From JAAEQG01 sp023133475 (GTDB lineage Bacteria; Planctomycetota; Phycisphaerae; UBA1845): a DNA stretch of 41,341 nt. Within the stretch, counting starts at the first letter, position 1; each line of letters opens with the position of its first letter. The DNA is taken from NCBI GenBank assembly GCA_030631415.1, contig DAOVLE010000015.1, forward strand, positions 1 through 41,341, given 5' to 3'. Shown here piece by piece: positions 34,366 through 41,341 of the stretch. A program made the translations under genes and the position numbers. Under the pieces are notes generated by a model. It made no database searches and was not told the DNA's origin. It saw only the letters and a program-made list of their open reading frames with translations.

Positions 34366-35546
34366 GATATATAGGGCAACGAAGCCGGCAGAACACCCAG
34401 GTATTCCGGAACAATCTCATGAACCCGCTTCACATCGTCGAGCGTCAGGCCTGGATAGTTCGCGTCGATGTAATCGGCGATGTCCTGCTTGAGCAACTCC
34501 AGCACCATCTCCGAGCGGGGAAGGGTGACGCCAGGGTCAGCCGGATCGTAGTAATCATCCACAAACGCCTGGGCGTCCAGATTCATCTCCTCGGGGATGT
34601 CGATGCCCTCGTGAACCGTGGTCAGCGTAAAGGCTGGGTCCAACGGCACCCAGGCGGGAGCCCCATAACCACGTGGAACAAACGCCTCGACCCACACCCG
34701 GCGGCAGCGCACCGCCACAACATCCGGGCCGCTCACAATGGGCATCCCATCCAGCCCGTGCGTGAACAGGATGCTGCCGGCCGCTCTGGCATCATCAACC
34801 GCAAGCCAACTGGTAACCTGCTCGGGCGACATCTCGACATCACCAACTGCATAGCGGGCGGGGATGTCCAAAGCACGCAGCAGGGCGATCATCAGACTGG
34901 CAAGATCGTAGTCATTGCCGGCCCGCTGACGCAGTGTCTCAACCGAGCCCTTCTGCGACCCATAATAAGCCTGAAAGGCGCACTCATTGCGCACAAACTC
35001 ATAGATCGCTTCGGCACTTCCGAGTTCATCAGCCTTGTCGATGATCTCCTGCGTGATCTGCACGTCGATGGTCGGCTCCAAATCTTCCGGGCCGGGCGGG
35101 CTCAGTGCGGCTTCAGCCGCCACATTGACCACCAGGGCGTGTGGGTTCTCATCCATGGGCGAAGCCGCAACAGATTCTCGGACCTGCCACTGGTGCGGCT
35201 CGGCGATTGGGTGCAGCGGCTTGGTAAAGCGCGACTGGAACACCCCGTTGTCCCGCAGGTCCACGTCGCCGTCACCGTCAAAGTCGAAACGCCGGCACTC
35301 AGGCCCTATCTCGATCTCTGGGCCGGCGAAGCAATCCGCAAACACGGCGTGGTCTTGCAAGTCCACGTCTCCGCCGATTGCTCCGCCGTCACGGTCGGGG
35401 TCCAGTGTGTCCGGCTCGCCGAGCATCTGGTTGGCCGCGACGGGGGTTTTGGCCCTCGGGGCGGCAGTGCTCAAGTTCGTAGCTGCCACCAGACAGATGA
35501 CAACACCAATCACCGCAATGAGACAAATTACGTGGGTTCTCGTCAT
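34275..35546 (-). CDS. 5' part of the split protein: signal peptide, dockerin-like module, transglutaminase-like domain
   Basis: Starts at the ATG of MTRTHVICLIAVIGVVICLV (a GTG 18 bases upstream, at 35564, is the longer alternative). Signal peptide ~1-30; a paired EF-hand/dockerin-like module at ~50-107 (FDFDGDGDVDLRDNGVF); a transglutaminase core at ~185-305. The core has GNDYDLASLMIALLRALDIP, RRVWVEAFV and WVPLDPAF: the Cys of the triad is Asp212 and the His is Arg283, while Asp303 remains. It is therefore probably not catalytic. After LPASLPYI (~393) the frame continues only as out-of-frame residues to the stop at 34275. The expected continuation is in the other frame (IVRLRDEEFSEIP), so this is a frameshifted gene or a sequencing error. 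Confidence 0.75.
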   Translation of the reverse strand: MTRTHVICLIAVIGVVICLVAATNLSTAAPRAKTPVAANQMLGEPDTLDPDRDGGAIGGDVDLQDHAVFADCFAGPEIEIGPECRRFDFDGDGDVDLRDNGVFQSRFTKPLHPIAEPHQWQVRESVAASPMDENPHALVVNVAAEAALSPPGPEDLEPTIDVQITQEIIDKADELGSAEAIYEFVRNECAFQAYYGSQKGSVETLRQRAGNDYDLASLMIALLRALDIPARYAVGDVEMSPEQVTSWLAVDDARAAGSILFTHGLDGMPIVSGPDVVAVRCRRVWVEAFVPRGYGAPAWVPLDPAFTLTTVHEGIDIPEEMNLDAQAFVDDYYDPADPGVTLPRSEMVLELLKQDIADYIDANYPGLTLDDVKRVHEIVPEYLGVLPASLPYISCVYGMRSFLRFPPIVAIRSGSSYTMAAPT

Positions 35547-36302
35547 CTCACAGAATCTCCACACAGTGACTTGGCCCCCGCCTTCCCACTCTCGGCAATA
35601 GCTTTCGGAGCCGGAAGTGTGCTCGGCGCCCCGTCTTGCCCTCTTTGCTCTATTTCACTTCCACGCGGTGGTCATACCCCACCCCAAGGGAAACGAGAGT
35701 TTTGCTATCGCAATCCTATCCCACAGCCCTACGCGAGGCGCAGCAAGAAACGGCCCATCGCAAAACAATAACACGTTAAAATAACACCACCGCCCTTCGT
35801 CGAACCCGTTAAGGTAGCAACGCGCATTCACTATACCAGAATGACTGCTCCGCTGTCAATCAAAAGATGGGGCAGACAGCAATCCCGCCAGAGCAACCGT
35901 TATGCACTGCTGCGGCGTGGTTTTGTCCTTGCCGGCACAATGACCGCTAACATGGTGGCTGATCGCCGCACCAGGCTGGTGATGAACCCCTGGCAGGTCT
36001 TTCCCGGTCGGTGCCGACTGTCGTACATAGCCACCAGGTTTTGCTTGCTGATCTCCGACTCTTTTTGGCCTCCTTTGTTGCCGTTGGGCGTCGCTGAGGA
36101 ACCAGTGGCTCGGTCGAGCGGTGCGAAGAAGAGACGGAAGCGGACGCGGTAGTAAGCAAATACGTCCACATCGCTCATCCCCGATCCGGACGATCCCGAT
36201 TGCCCCGATTCGTTCCGCACGCTTGTGAACGACTTGCTGCCGCCTCCGCCATCGGCGGGATAGGCCTCTGGCCTGTCAGCAGACCACAGGCGAGACACCT
36301 GT
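35547..36302. other. Gene-poor stretch
   Basis: ORFs of 70-200 residues exist on both strands, but none has a ribosome-binding site, domain-like composition or a partner. Near 36270-36302 lies ACAGG-CGAGACA-CCTGT, part of a dispersed planctomycete-type repeat. It bounds the defence remnant that follows. Confidence 0.45.
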
Positions 36303-36554
36303 GCCACCAACATACCCACCATTATTGATGTGCTGCACCGCTGCTGCACGTTCCGCGACAAGGGCGACACGGGCGGGCTTTCCGAGTATCTTACCCGCAA
36401 CGGCCACGGTCGCAACGAGAAGCTCTGGACGGTCGCGCAGGCCATCAGCGAAGTCCTGCCCGACGGCGACAAGGAGAAGCAGCTCTTGCAGGGCCTGCTC
36501 AACCAACGCGACAAGGTGGAAGAGGAGATGGAGGAAGGGCGGTTGTTCTCGTGA
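36303..36554 (+). pseudogene. C-terminal remnant of a DUF1156 (anti-phage-associated) DNA methylase
   Basis: The frame reads ATNIPTIIDVLHRCCTFRD, then NEKLWTVAQAISEVLPDGDK and EKQLLQGLL. This 'VLHR…WxxAQAIxEVLPDGDKEKQLLQGLL' ending is the C-terminus of the large DUF1156 adenine-specific methylases found in anti-phage islands with DUF499 and DUF3780 partners (recalled family knowledge). Only about 80 residues of roughly 900 remain; no start or N-terminal part is present upstream. Its stop overlaps a GTG opening a short frame at 36551. It shows that a defence system once stood here and was replaced or eroded. Confidence 0.6.
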
Positions 36555-36676
36555 CGAATGTACCGACAATCATGGACATGCTCATCGCAAGGCTGCCGGA
36601 ACGGCGCCGGCGTAGCGGCAATAGGCTTCGCGGTGGAGGATGGCTTTCGACGCCGAAAGGAATGGGCAATGCTTGA
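36551..36676 (+). pseudogene. Short frame, possible remnant of the next defence gene
   Basis: A 41-codon frame that overlaps the stop of the methylase remnant (GTGA) as an operon gene would. It begins VTNVPTIMDML, similar to the TNIPTIIDVL in the remnant upstream, and resembles the 'xxxPTI' start of DUF499 proteins, the usual neighbour of DUF1156. It ends inside the start of the ATPase gene. Very short; could be chance. Confidence 0.25.
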
Positions 36677-37877
36677 TTACTTCCGAGTGGACAATTTCAA
36701 GTCGCTTGTCAATGTGAGCCTTGAGCCGACCGGGCTGAATCTCCTCATTGGGAGCAACAACGCCGGAAAGACGAACCTCTGCCATGCGATGCGCTTCGTT
36801 TCTCTGACAACAGGATTGTCACTTCACCACGCCTCGCGGCGATGTACCGCCGAGCCGTGGAGCCTTGCGAATGTCTATCTGGACAAGGCTACGATCGACA
36901 TCATAGTGCGCTGCACGCTCACATGGGAGAAGAAGGACTACACGTTTGATTATGAACTGAGTTTGACAGCGCCTCGTGCCGCTCATGGGCGTGGACAGAG
37001 CATGCCTCTCGGTGTGCAACGCGAGGTGCTTCGCGTAACGGGAGGGGAATTCAACGAAACCGCCCTCATCGAAAACGACGCTGGGCAGGTCAAGTTGCTG
37101 CATGAGCACGTTTTTCTGGGCGAGCAGCAAGGCTCGGAGAAGTATGTCACGACAACCGCCCCACCGGATCACACAATGTTGTTCCGCCTATACGATCTGG
37201 AAACCAACCAGCGTGCCAACCTGTTCAAGCGGTATCTCGGTAGCTGGCAGTATTTCAACTTTGATGCCTTACGCCTACGAGAAAGCAGCGCCCAGCCACT
37301 GGAGTTGGAGCTTGATTCGGACGGGGCGAATCTGGCTTCCGTACTGTTCAACCTGAAAAGCTCGGAGGAGCGGTTATATCGAAAGGTCGTAGATGCAGCC
37401 AAGACCGTGGAGCCCAAACTAGACCTCATCAATTTTCAGTCGCCCGATCCTGAGCATGTGTATATGTTCTTCGAGGATGAGAAGGGAAAGCGTTTCAGCG
37501 CGACCAACATCTCGGATGGTACACTCCGCTACCTTGCTCTCTGCACCCTCGTCATTCTGAACCGTCGGTTCGGCAAGGAGGAAGGAGGAGCGCCGTTTGT
37601 CATGATCGAGGAGCCTGAGAACGGAATCTTCGTGGGTCATCTCAAGCCGCTATTTGAGTTGATTGAACCGTCGGGCAAAGAGGGACAATACCTGTTCACG
37701 TCTCACGCTCCGTACTTCATCGACCTATTCGATGCGTGCCTCGATGGCGTGTGGGTCGCGCGTAGCCCCAAACCACATACCCATACCACGATCGAGCGCC
37801 CCCCAAAAGGCAAGATGGAGAAGTGTCTTGGTGAGTATTCCTTGGGCGAGATGCATTTCAGGGGGTTGTTGAAATGA
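36669..37877 (+). CDS. AAA/OLD-like ATPase, defence-type, coupled to DUF4276 gene
   Basis: A 402-residue ABC/OLD-type ATPase. MLDYFRVDNFKSLVNVSLEP is the typical first strand and 'FKSL' motif. Walker A is GSNNAGKT (28-35), signature-like ISDGTLRYLAL at ~283, Walker B VMIEEPENGI at ~308, and the switch-histidine region FTSHAPYFIDLF at ~340. The start chosen is the ATG at 36669, with AAAGGA upstream; longer frames lack a site and the family's N-terminus. It overlaps the next gene by 4 bases (ATGA), implying fixed stoichiometry. ATPase plus TOPRIM/DUF4276-like pairs are found in anti-phage systems (the PARIS AriA/AriB pair is a similar idea, with DUF4435). Defence role inferred. Confidence 0.88.
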   Translation: MLDYFRVDNFKSLVNVSLEPTGLNLLIGSNNAGKTNLCHAMRFVSLTTGLSLHHASRRCTAEPWSLANVYLDKATIDIIVRCTLTWEKKDYTFDYELSLTAPRAAHGRGQSMPLGVQREVLRVTGGEFNETALIENDAGQVKLLHEHVFLGEQQGSEKYVTTTAPPDHTMLFRLYDLETNQRANLFKRYLGSWQYFNFDALRLRESSAQPLELELDSDGANLASVLFNLKSSEERLYRKVVDAAKTVEPKLDLINFQSPDPEHVYMFFEDEKGKRFSATNISDGTLRYLALCTLVILNRRFGKEEGGAPFVMIEEPENGIFVGHLKPLFELIEPSGKEGQYLFTSHAPYFIDLFDACLDGVWVARSPKPHTHTTIERPPKGKMEKCLGEYSLGEMHFRGLLK

Positions 37878-38464
37878 GAATAGGGTATGCCGTCCAAGGA
37901 TCGACCGACCGCGCTTTCCTACACGGGTTGAAGGAGCGGTGGTGCAAAGATGCCGAGATGGTCGAGGGTGCATTTCGCGGTTCGACGGGGCTTAGCCTTC
38001 GACGTGAGCTGGCGAAGATATGCGACGATCTGTTCTGTCGAAAAGGGTGTGATGTCATCGTATTTCTGTCTGACGCCGATGAAGCCAACTGGCGTGACAT
38101 TCAGAGGCAAGAGATAGGCAAGGTGCCTGACCCCATAAAACCCGTTGTGGTGTATGGGATGGCTGATAGAAACATCGAATGCTGGCTTTGCGCTGATGCA
38201 CGGTACATCGCCGAAAGAACAGGGCGGGCGGCAGAGGACTTCGCTGTCGATGACCCGAAGGGCGCGTTCGAGTCGGCGATGCATGTCTCGCGGGATGATA
38301 AACGAGAATCAGAGATCGCACAACTCGTCCGTGAAGCGTGTGCCAATGTGCTGCAACAGTGGTTGCGGAACAGCAGGTCGTTTAAGAATTTCTACGACCA
38401 ACTGCTGGCGATGAGCAAGCAGCGAGACTGTGTAATCGAGAATCTCCGCGAGAGTGGGGCCTGA
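37874..38464 (+). CDS. DUF4276-like (TOPRIM-fold) effector of the ATPase pair
   Basis: A 196-residue protein whose ATG overlaps the ATPase stop. AVQGSTDRAFLHGL at the start recalls the TOPRIM 'EGxxD' motif with Gln in place of Glu. VIVFLSDADEANW gives the acidic DxD (Asp67, Asp69), and DRNIECWLCAD (Glu102, Trp104, Asp108) is the typical DUF4276 'xxIEaWLlaD' motif. DUF4276 proteins commonly sit next to AAA ATPases. The likely role is a nuclease or sensor activated by the ATPase; the missing Glu makes nuclease activity uncertain. Downstream are G-rich tandem repeats, and no further gene of the pair. Confidence 0.75.
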   Translation: MRIGYAVQGSTDRAFLHGLKERWCKDAEMVEGAFRGSTGLSLRRELAKICDDLFCRKGCDVIVFLSDADEANWRDIQRQEIGKVPDPIKPVVVYGMADRNIECWLCADARYIAERTGRAAEDFAVDDPKGAFESAMHVSRDDKRESEIAQLVREACANVLQQWLRNSRSFKNFYDQLLAMSKQRDCVIENLRESGA

Positions 38465-38491
38465 TCGTGCGAGCGAAGTGCGCGAGCGAAA

Positions 38492-38588
38492 GGGGGTCAG
38501 GCTTACTTATTGGGAGAAGGGGGAGAAGGGGGGCAGGCTTACTTATTGGGGGGAGGGGGGGAAGGGGGTCAGGCTTACTTATTGGGGG
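38492..38588. repeat. Three tandem G-rich units (CAGGCTTACTTATTGGG)
   Basis: GGGGGTCAGGCTTACTTATT recurs three times with about 36-base period, separated by G-rich AGGGGGAGAAGG-type spacers. It is not a CRISPR: units are few, spacers are low complexity and no cas gene is present. Similar GGGGTCAGGCTTA motifs are often near RAYT transposases (recalled, not checked). Confidence 0.65.
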
Positions 38589-38682
38589 GAAAAGGGGGTC
38601 TTGACGCGTTATTGAGGTCGTGGTGGCGTGTTGACATGGCTAGCCTGGATTTTCGCCTGAGGGGATTGTCCCCCAGCATCGC

Positions 38683-38765
38683 ACGGCGGGTGGAACCCGC
38701 CCTACTTTGGGCTCGTCCCTGGTTGGTGGGTTCCACCTCGCTCCGCGAGGTTCCACCCACCCTAC
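38683..38765. repeat. GGGCGGGTT-type palindromes
   Basis: GGCGGGTGGAACCCGCCCTA (38684) and TGGTGGGTTCCACCTCG followed by GAGGTTCCACCCACCCTACA. The second half forms a hairpin of CCTCGCTCCGCGAGG type. Confidence 0.6.
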
Positions 38766-38776
38766 AACGCTCATGC

Positions 38777-40741
38777 TCACGGAGGATCGCCGCCGGAAGA
38801 CTTGCTCTTGCCGATCTGCTTGCGGACGCCCTCGACCAATTGTTTGCCGCCCAGGTTGGTGGCGATGATCTTGCCGTCGGGGCTGATGAGATAGGTGGCG
38901 GGAATGGCGCCGGCGCCGAACTGCTCCGCCATTCGCTCGGCACCAGCCTCCTTGCCGAAGACCTGCGACCAGGCGATCTTCTTGTCCTTGATGAACTTCC
39001 GCACAGCATTCACGTCCATGTCCAGCGATACCCCGATAATCTCGAAATCCTTGCGGTGCCCCAGGGCTTTGTGCAGCGCGATCATGTTGGGCATCTCGAA
39101 GACACACGGCCCACACCAGGTGGCCCAGAAGTCGATGAAGATGTATTTCCCTTTGAAATCGGCGAGCTTGATCTTGCGACCGTCGAGGGTCGTCGCCTCG
39201 AAATCCGGAGCATCTTGGCCTGGTTTAACCCGGGCTGCCGCAGGTGTTGCCCGGCGTTTCTGCACTTGCGTGAACTGGAAGGTGAGGTCGGTCTGCCCGC
39301 CGCGCACCGGCTGATCTTCCAGCGGCTTGAAGCCCGTGGCGGAGACCCGGAGGGTGAATTCGTCAGGCGGTGCGTCGAGAATGGTGAATCGGCCGTCCTG
39401 GTCGGTCATAGCCTGGAGGGCGAGGGTCTCATATCCTTGCCATTTCACCGTCATCACATGGGCTCCGGCCACGGCTTTGCCGTCGATGCCCAACACCCGG
39501 CCCGCCACCTGAAGCGCAGGGGACAGAGCCACCTCCAATTTGGTCTCGGCATGGGGGTCGGCTGTAACGACAAACAACTGCGGGGCGTATTCCGCCATGT
39601 GCACCGTCACCACCACGTCACCGATGGGCACGCCGGGCAGCACAAAGTTCCCCTCGAAATCGGACCATGCCGAGGATAGCGTCTCGCCAAAGGATGAGCC
39701 GACGGTCAAACGGGCGCCGGCCAGTGGCGTGCCCTCGCGGGTGGCAACCGTTCCGGTGATGGTGACAGCGGCAGCCATAACCAAGGTGTGCGACGATTCG
39801 GTCTCCTGCGCCGGCAGATCGACGACACGGCCGAACGAAGCCGAGGAAACGTATCCGGCATGCGTCAGCCGAAAGGCGATCCGAGCAGCATCGATGCTCA
39901 GCCCACGTAGCGTGAGCTTGCCGGCATCATCGGTGATCCCGGTGCGGAAGTCATCGAGGGCTTCGACCAGCGACTCGACCACGACCTTGGGAATCGCCTT
40001 GCCGCCCGCGTCGGTGATGGCCAGGTGAACGATGCGCTCGGGCTTGAGGAATAAGACGACACCGTCTTGCATGACCGCGGTGGCGTCTGCCGGCTGAGTG
40101 GTCCCGATGTCGGGCTTTCCCGGTGGGCTGCCGAGCTCAACGGTGAGTTCAAGCCCCTCGGTCAGGCGGGCAAAGCCGTCTGCCTCGATGGTGAGCTTGC
40201 CCCGGCATGGGGGCAGGCCCGAGACCTTGAATCTGCCCGAATCGTCGGTGTCGGCGGACCAATCCGAATAGGCAACCTGGACGATTACCTTGGCCCCGGC
40301 GATGGGTTTCCGTGTAAGCTCGTCCCGCACAACACCTTTGAACTCCAGTGCCCCTTGCATGTCATAATCGATGAACGGGGGAAACCCGCCGGGAACGGAT
40401 TCGACCCGAATCTCATGGGGCTTAAAGCCGGGCTTGGTGAAGGTGACGATCAGCTTGCCGTGCAGAGGCTCGGTGTGATAGACCTTGAAGTCACCCATAT
40501 GATCGGTAGTGACGGCTCCGATCTCCTGGCGGCCTTCGCCCACCGGCACGAAAACGCGCACCTGAGCCCCCTTGATCCCCGAGCCGATATGGTCAAAAAG
40601 TTGCCCCTCGACAATGAGGTGTTTGGCTGATGTTTCTTGCGGCTGGGAGGTGGGTTGCATCTCATCGCTCGCTTGAGTAGTGGCGGTTTCCGCCAGGCAT
40701 CCTGCGATTATCCACAGTATTATGGTGTCCATGCGAGGCAT
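38777..40741 (-). CDS. Exported protein with carboxypeptidase-regulatory repeats and a TlpA thioredoxin domain
   Basis: A 654-residue exported protein; residues ~4-24 form a signal peptide or lipoprotein-like leader (IIAGCLAETA with Cys15 could be a lipobox). About five carboxypeptidase-regulatory-like beta domains follow (GQLFDHIGSGIKGAQVRVF, GVVRDELTRKPIAGAKVIV, GTVATREGTPLAGARLTV, GRVLGIDGKAVAGAHVM). The C-terminal ~150 residues are a TlpA/redoxin domain with the active site FWATWCGPC (Cys543, Cys546) and cis-Pro in AIPATYLI. TlpA-like proteins reduce disulfides outside the cytoplasm. Start: ATG at 40741, or the ATG three codons later, which has AGGA at better spacing. Stands alone. Confidence 0.88.
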   Translation of the reverse strand: MPRMDTIILWIIAGCLAETATTQASDEMQPTSQPQETSAKHLIVEGQLFDHIGSGIKGAQVRVFVPVGEGRQEIGAVTTDHMGDFKVYHTEPLHGKLIVTFTKPGFKPHEIRVESVPGGFPPFIDYDMQGALEFKGVVRDELTRKPIAGAKVIVQVAYSDWSADTDDSGRFKVSGLPPCRGKLTIEADGFARLTEGLELTVELGSPPGKPDIGTTQPADATAVMQDGVVLFLKPERIVHLAITDAGGKAIPKVVVESLVEALDDFRTGITDDAGKLTLRGLSIDAARIAFRLTHAGYVSSASFGRVVDLPAQETESSHTLVMAAAVTITGTVATREGTPLAGARLTVGSSFGETLSSAWSDFEGNFVLPGVPIGDVVVTVHMAEYAPQLFVVTADPHAETKLEVALSPALQVAGRVLGIDGKAVAGAHVMTVKWQGYETLALQAMTDQDGRFTILDAPPDEFTLRVSATGFKPLEDQPVRGGQTDLTFQFTQVQKRRATPAAARVKPGQDAPDFEATTLDGRKIKLADFKGKYIFIDFWATWCGPCVFEMPNMIALHKALGHRKDFEIIGVSLDMDVNAVRKFIKDKKIAWSQVFGKEAGAERMAEQFGAGAIPATYLISPDGKIIATNLGGKQLVEGVRKQIGKSKSSGGDPP

Positions 40742-40856
40742 CCTGTTTTTCTGGAGGGTCGATTCATCGCCACCGCTGATAATCGTCTTCTACGTTGCCA
40801 CGGTTGTCAGCACAATAAGGTGGCAATGATGTCACAAAACAGCAATGGAATCCAAT

Positions 40857-40972
40857 GGGTGGCCCACTGCTTTAGCGGTGGGGGACGCGAATCCTGACGC
40901 GATTCGTGTTCCCCAGGGCTAAAGCCCTGGGCCACCCCAGCCGGGTTACACGAAATGCAACGCCCAATTGAA
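40857..40972. repeat. Palindromic element 'GGGTGGCCCA..TTTAGC', copy 5 with conserved tail
   Basis: GGGTGGCCCACTGCTTTAGC through GGGGGACGCGAATC, short interior, then GATTCGTGTTCCCC to GGGCCACCCC. The tail AGCCGGGTTACACGAAATGC plus AACGCCCAATTGAAG matches the tail of the copy at 23062 with one difference. Confidence 0.75.
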
Positions 40973-41026
40973 GTGTGGACCGAAAAAATCAACCGGACCC
41001 CAGAATATGGCCACACCTGGACACCC

Positions 41027-41039
41027 GGGGACAGTCCCC
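41027..41039. repeat. REP-like palindrome upstream of the RAYT
   Basis: GGGGACAGTCCCC is a perfect palindrome with a 1-base centre, about 42 bases before the transposase start. Such short palindromes flanking the gene are the substrates of REP-associated transposases. Confidence 0.5.
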
Positions 41040-41080
41040 CATTTCTTGACTCGTTGTGCGGTTTCGTGTAGGTTTCGAGG

Positions 41081-41341
41081 ATGCCGCGTGTTCCGAGAAT
41101 CGTGCTGGCTGGGGTGCCCCACCACGTTACGCAGCGGGGCAACAACCTCCAGGACGTGTTCTTTGTCGATGACGACCGCCGGGTCTATCTGGAGCTACTC
41201 CGCGAGCATGCCGAACGGTTCGGTTTCACGGTGCTGGGCTACTGCCTGATGACCAACCACATCCACGTGGTGGGGACGCCGTCGGAGGAGGCTTCGCTGG
41301 CCCAGGCGTTGGGGCGCACGCACTTTCGCTACACGCAGTAC
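41081..41341 (+). CDS. REP-associated Y1 tyrosine transposase (RAYT), 3' end outside window
   Basis: The ATG at 41081 follows TTTCGAGG. The 87 codons present read MPRVPRIVLAGVPHHVTQRG, then NNLQDVFF, YLELLREHAERFG, LGYCLMTNHIHVVGTPS and ALGRTHFRYTQY. HIH in MTNHIHVV is the HUH metal motif of the IS200/Y1 superfamily; 'GxPHHVTQRGN' is the usual RAYT N-terminus. The catalytic Tyr region lies at or just past the window end. Single-strand transposases of this group are linked to dispersed REP palindromes, which are plentiful here. Whether the gene is complete cannot be seen. Confidence 0.9.
   Translation, partial: MPRVPRIVLAGVPHHVTQRGNNLQDVFFVDDDRRVYLELLREHAERFGFTVLGYCLMTNHIHVVGTPSEEASLAQALGRTHFRYTQY

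Larger units (their letters stand above)
38465..38776. other. Intergenic region with G-rich tandem repeats and palindromes
   Basis: It holds three copies of a CAGGCTTACTTATTGGG unit (38492-38588) and GGGCGGGTT-type palindromes (38683-38765). No gene. Confidence 0.6.
40742..41080. other. Intergenic region before the RAYT gene
   Basis: It contains palindromic element copy 5 with tail (40857-40972) and a REP-like palindrome (41027-41039). No gene. Confidence 0.6.

Noticed and set aside
34191..35771. 526-residue open frame on the plus strand
   Set aside because: Antisense to the transglutaminase-like gene; no ribosome-binding site.
35841..36514. Overlapping ORFs on both strands, 103 to 204 residues
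   Set aside because: No ribosome-binding site, no domain-like pattern, low-complexity residues, and the minus-strand one crosses the DUF1156 remnant in antisense.
38492..38588. Three evenly spaced repeats as a CRISPR array
   Set aside because: Spacers are G-rich and similar to each other, there are only three units and no cas gene.

Overview
The window looks like a chromosome segment of a Planctomycetota bacterium, probably from the Phycisphaerae side of the phylum; this placement is inferred. The signs are high G+C, several large secreted proteins carrying dockerin/EF-hand-like 'DxDGDGDVDLxDFAxF' and 'DCNxNGxPDECD' modules, lamin-tail and CotH domains, and intergenic spaces full of short palindromic repeats.

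Layout. 1-3957: a truncated secreted dockerin-like protein and a SNF2-type helicase, both on the minus strand. 4625-7550: a chaperonin operon in the order groES, HEPN-like gene, BolA-like gene, groEL, behind a near-consensus sigma-54 promoter and with no CIRCE element seen. 7551-9333: a 1.7 kb gene-poor stretch with a second near-consensus sigma-54 promoter followed by a well-folded RNA ending in a terminator-like hairpin (about 8223-8441), a long inverted repeat, a second predicted structured RNA on the minus strand (about 9087-8749) with six GAGAGA tracts, and tRNA-Gly(UCC). 9652-14363: a CotH/lamin-tail surface protein and a B12-binding radical SAM enzyme. 14869-19377: a secreted protein in which an M4 metalloprotease sits between a gingipain-type propeptide and a C25 cysteine protease domain. 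19796-22932: a FlgT-like secreted protein, lumazine synthase (ribH) and a hypothetical protein. 23204-29131: a 1975-residue cysteine-rich surface protein (toroid repeats, PKD, jelly roll, disintegrin-like repeats, thrombospondin type 3 repeats, C-terminal sorting tail). 29200-35546: a secreted hypothetical protein and a transglutaminase-like/metzincin protein split by a frameshift in a TA repeat. 36303-38464: a remnant of a DUF1156 anti-phage methylase followed by a translationally coupled AAA ATPase/DUF4276 pair. 38777-40741: a carboxypeptidase-regulatory/TlpA thioredoxin protein. 41081 to the end: the start of a REP-associated Y1 transposase (RAYT).

How it may work together. Most of the large genes encode exported surface or extracellular proteins and seem to be independent units. 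The most coherent candidate for an undescribed system is 4.6-9.1 kb: a chaperonin operon with two non-chaperonin genes between groES and groEL, apparently RpoN-controlled, next to a second RpoN-type promoter driving a structured RNA, with a further structured RNA facing it. The two RNAs share a TGGAGAGAGA motif. Promoters, folds and domain calls are read by eye from the sequence; none has been computed or tested.
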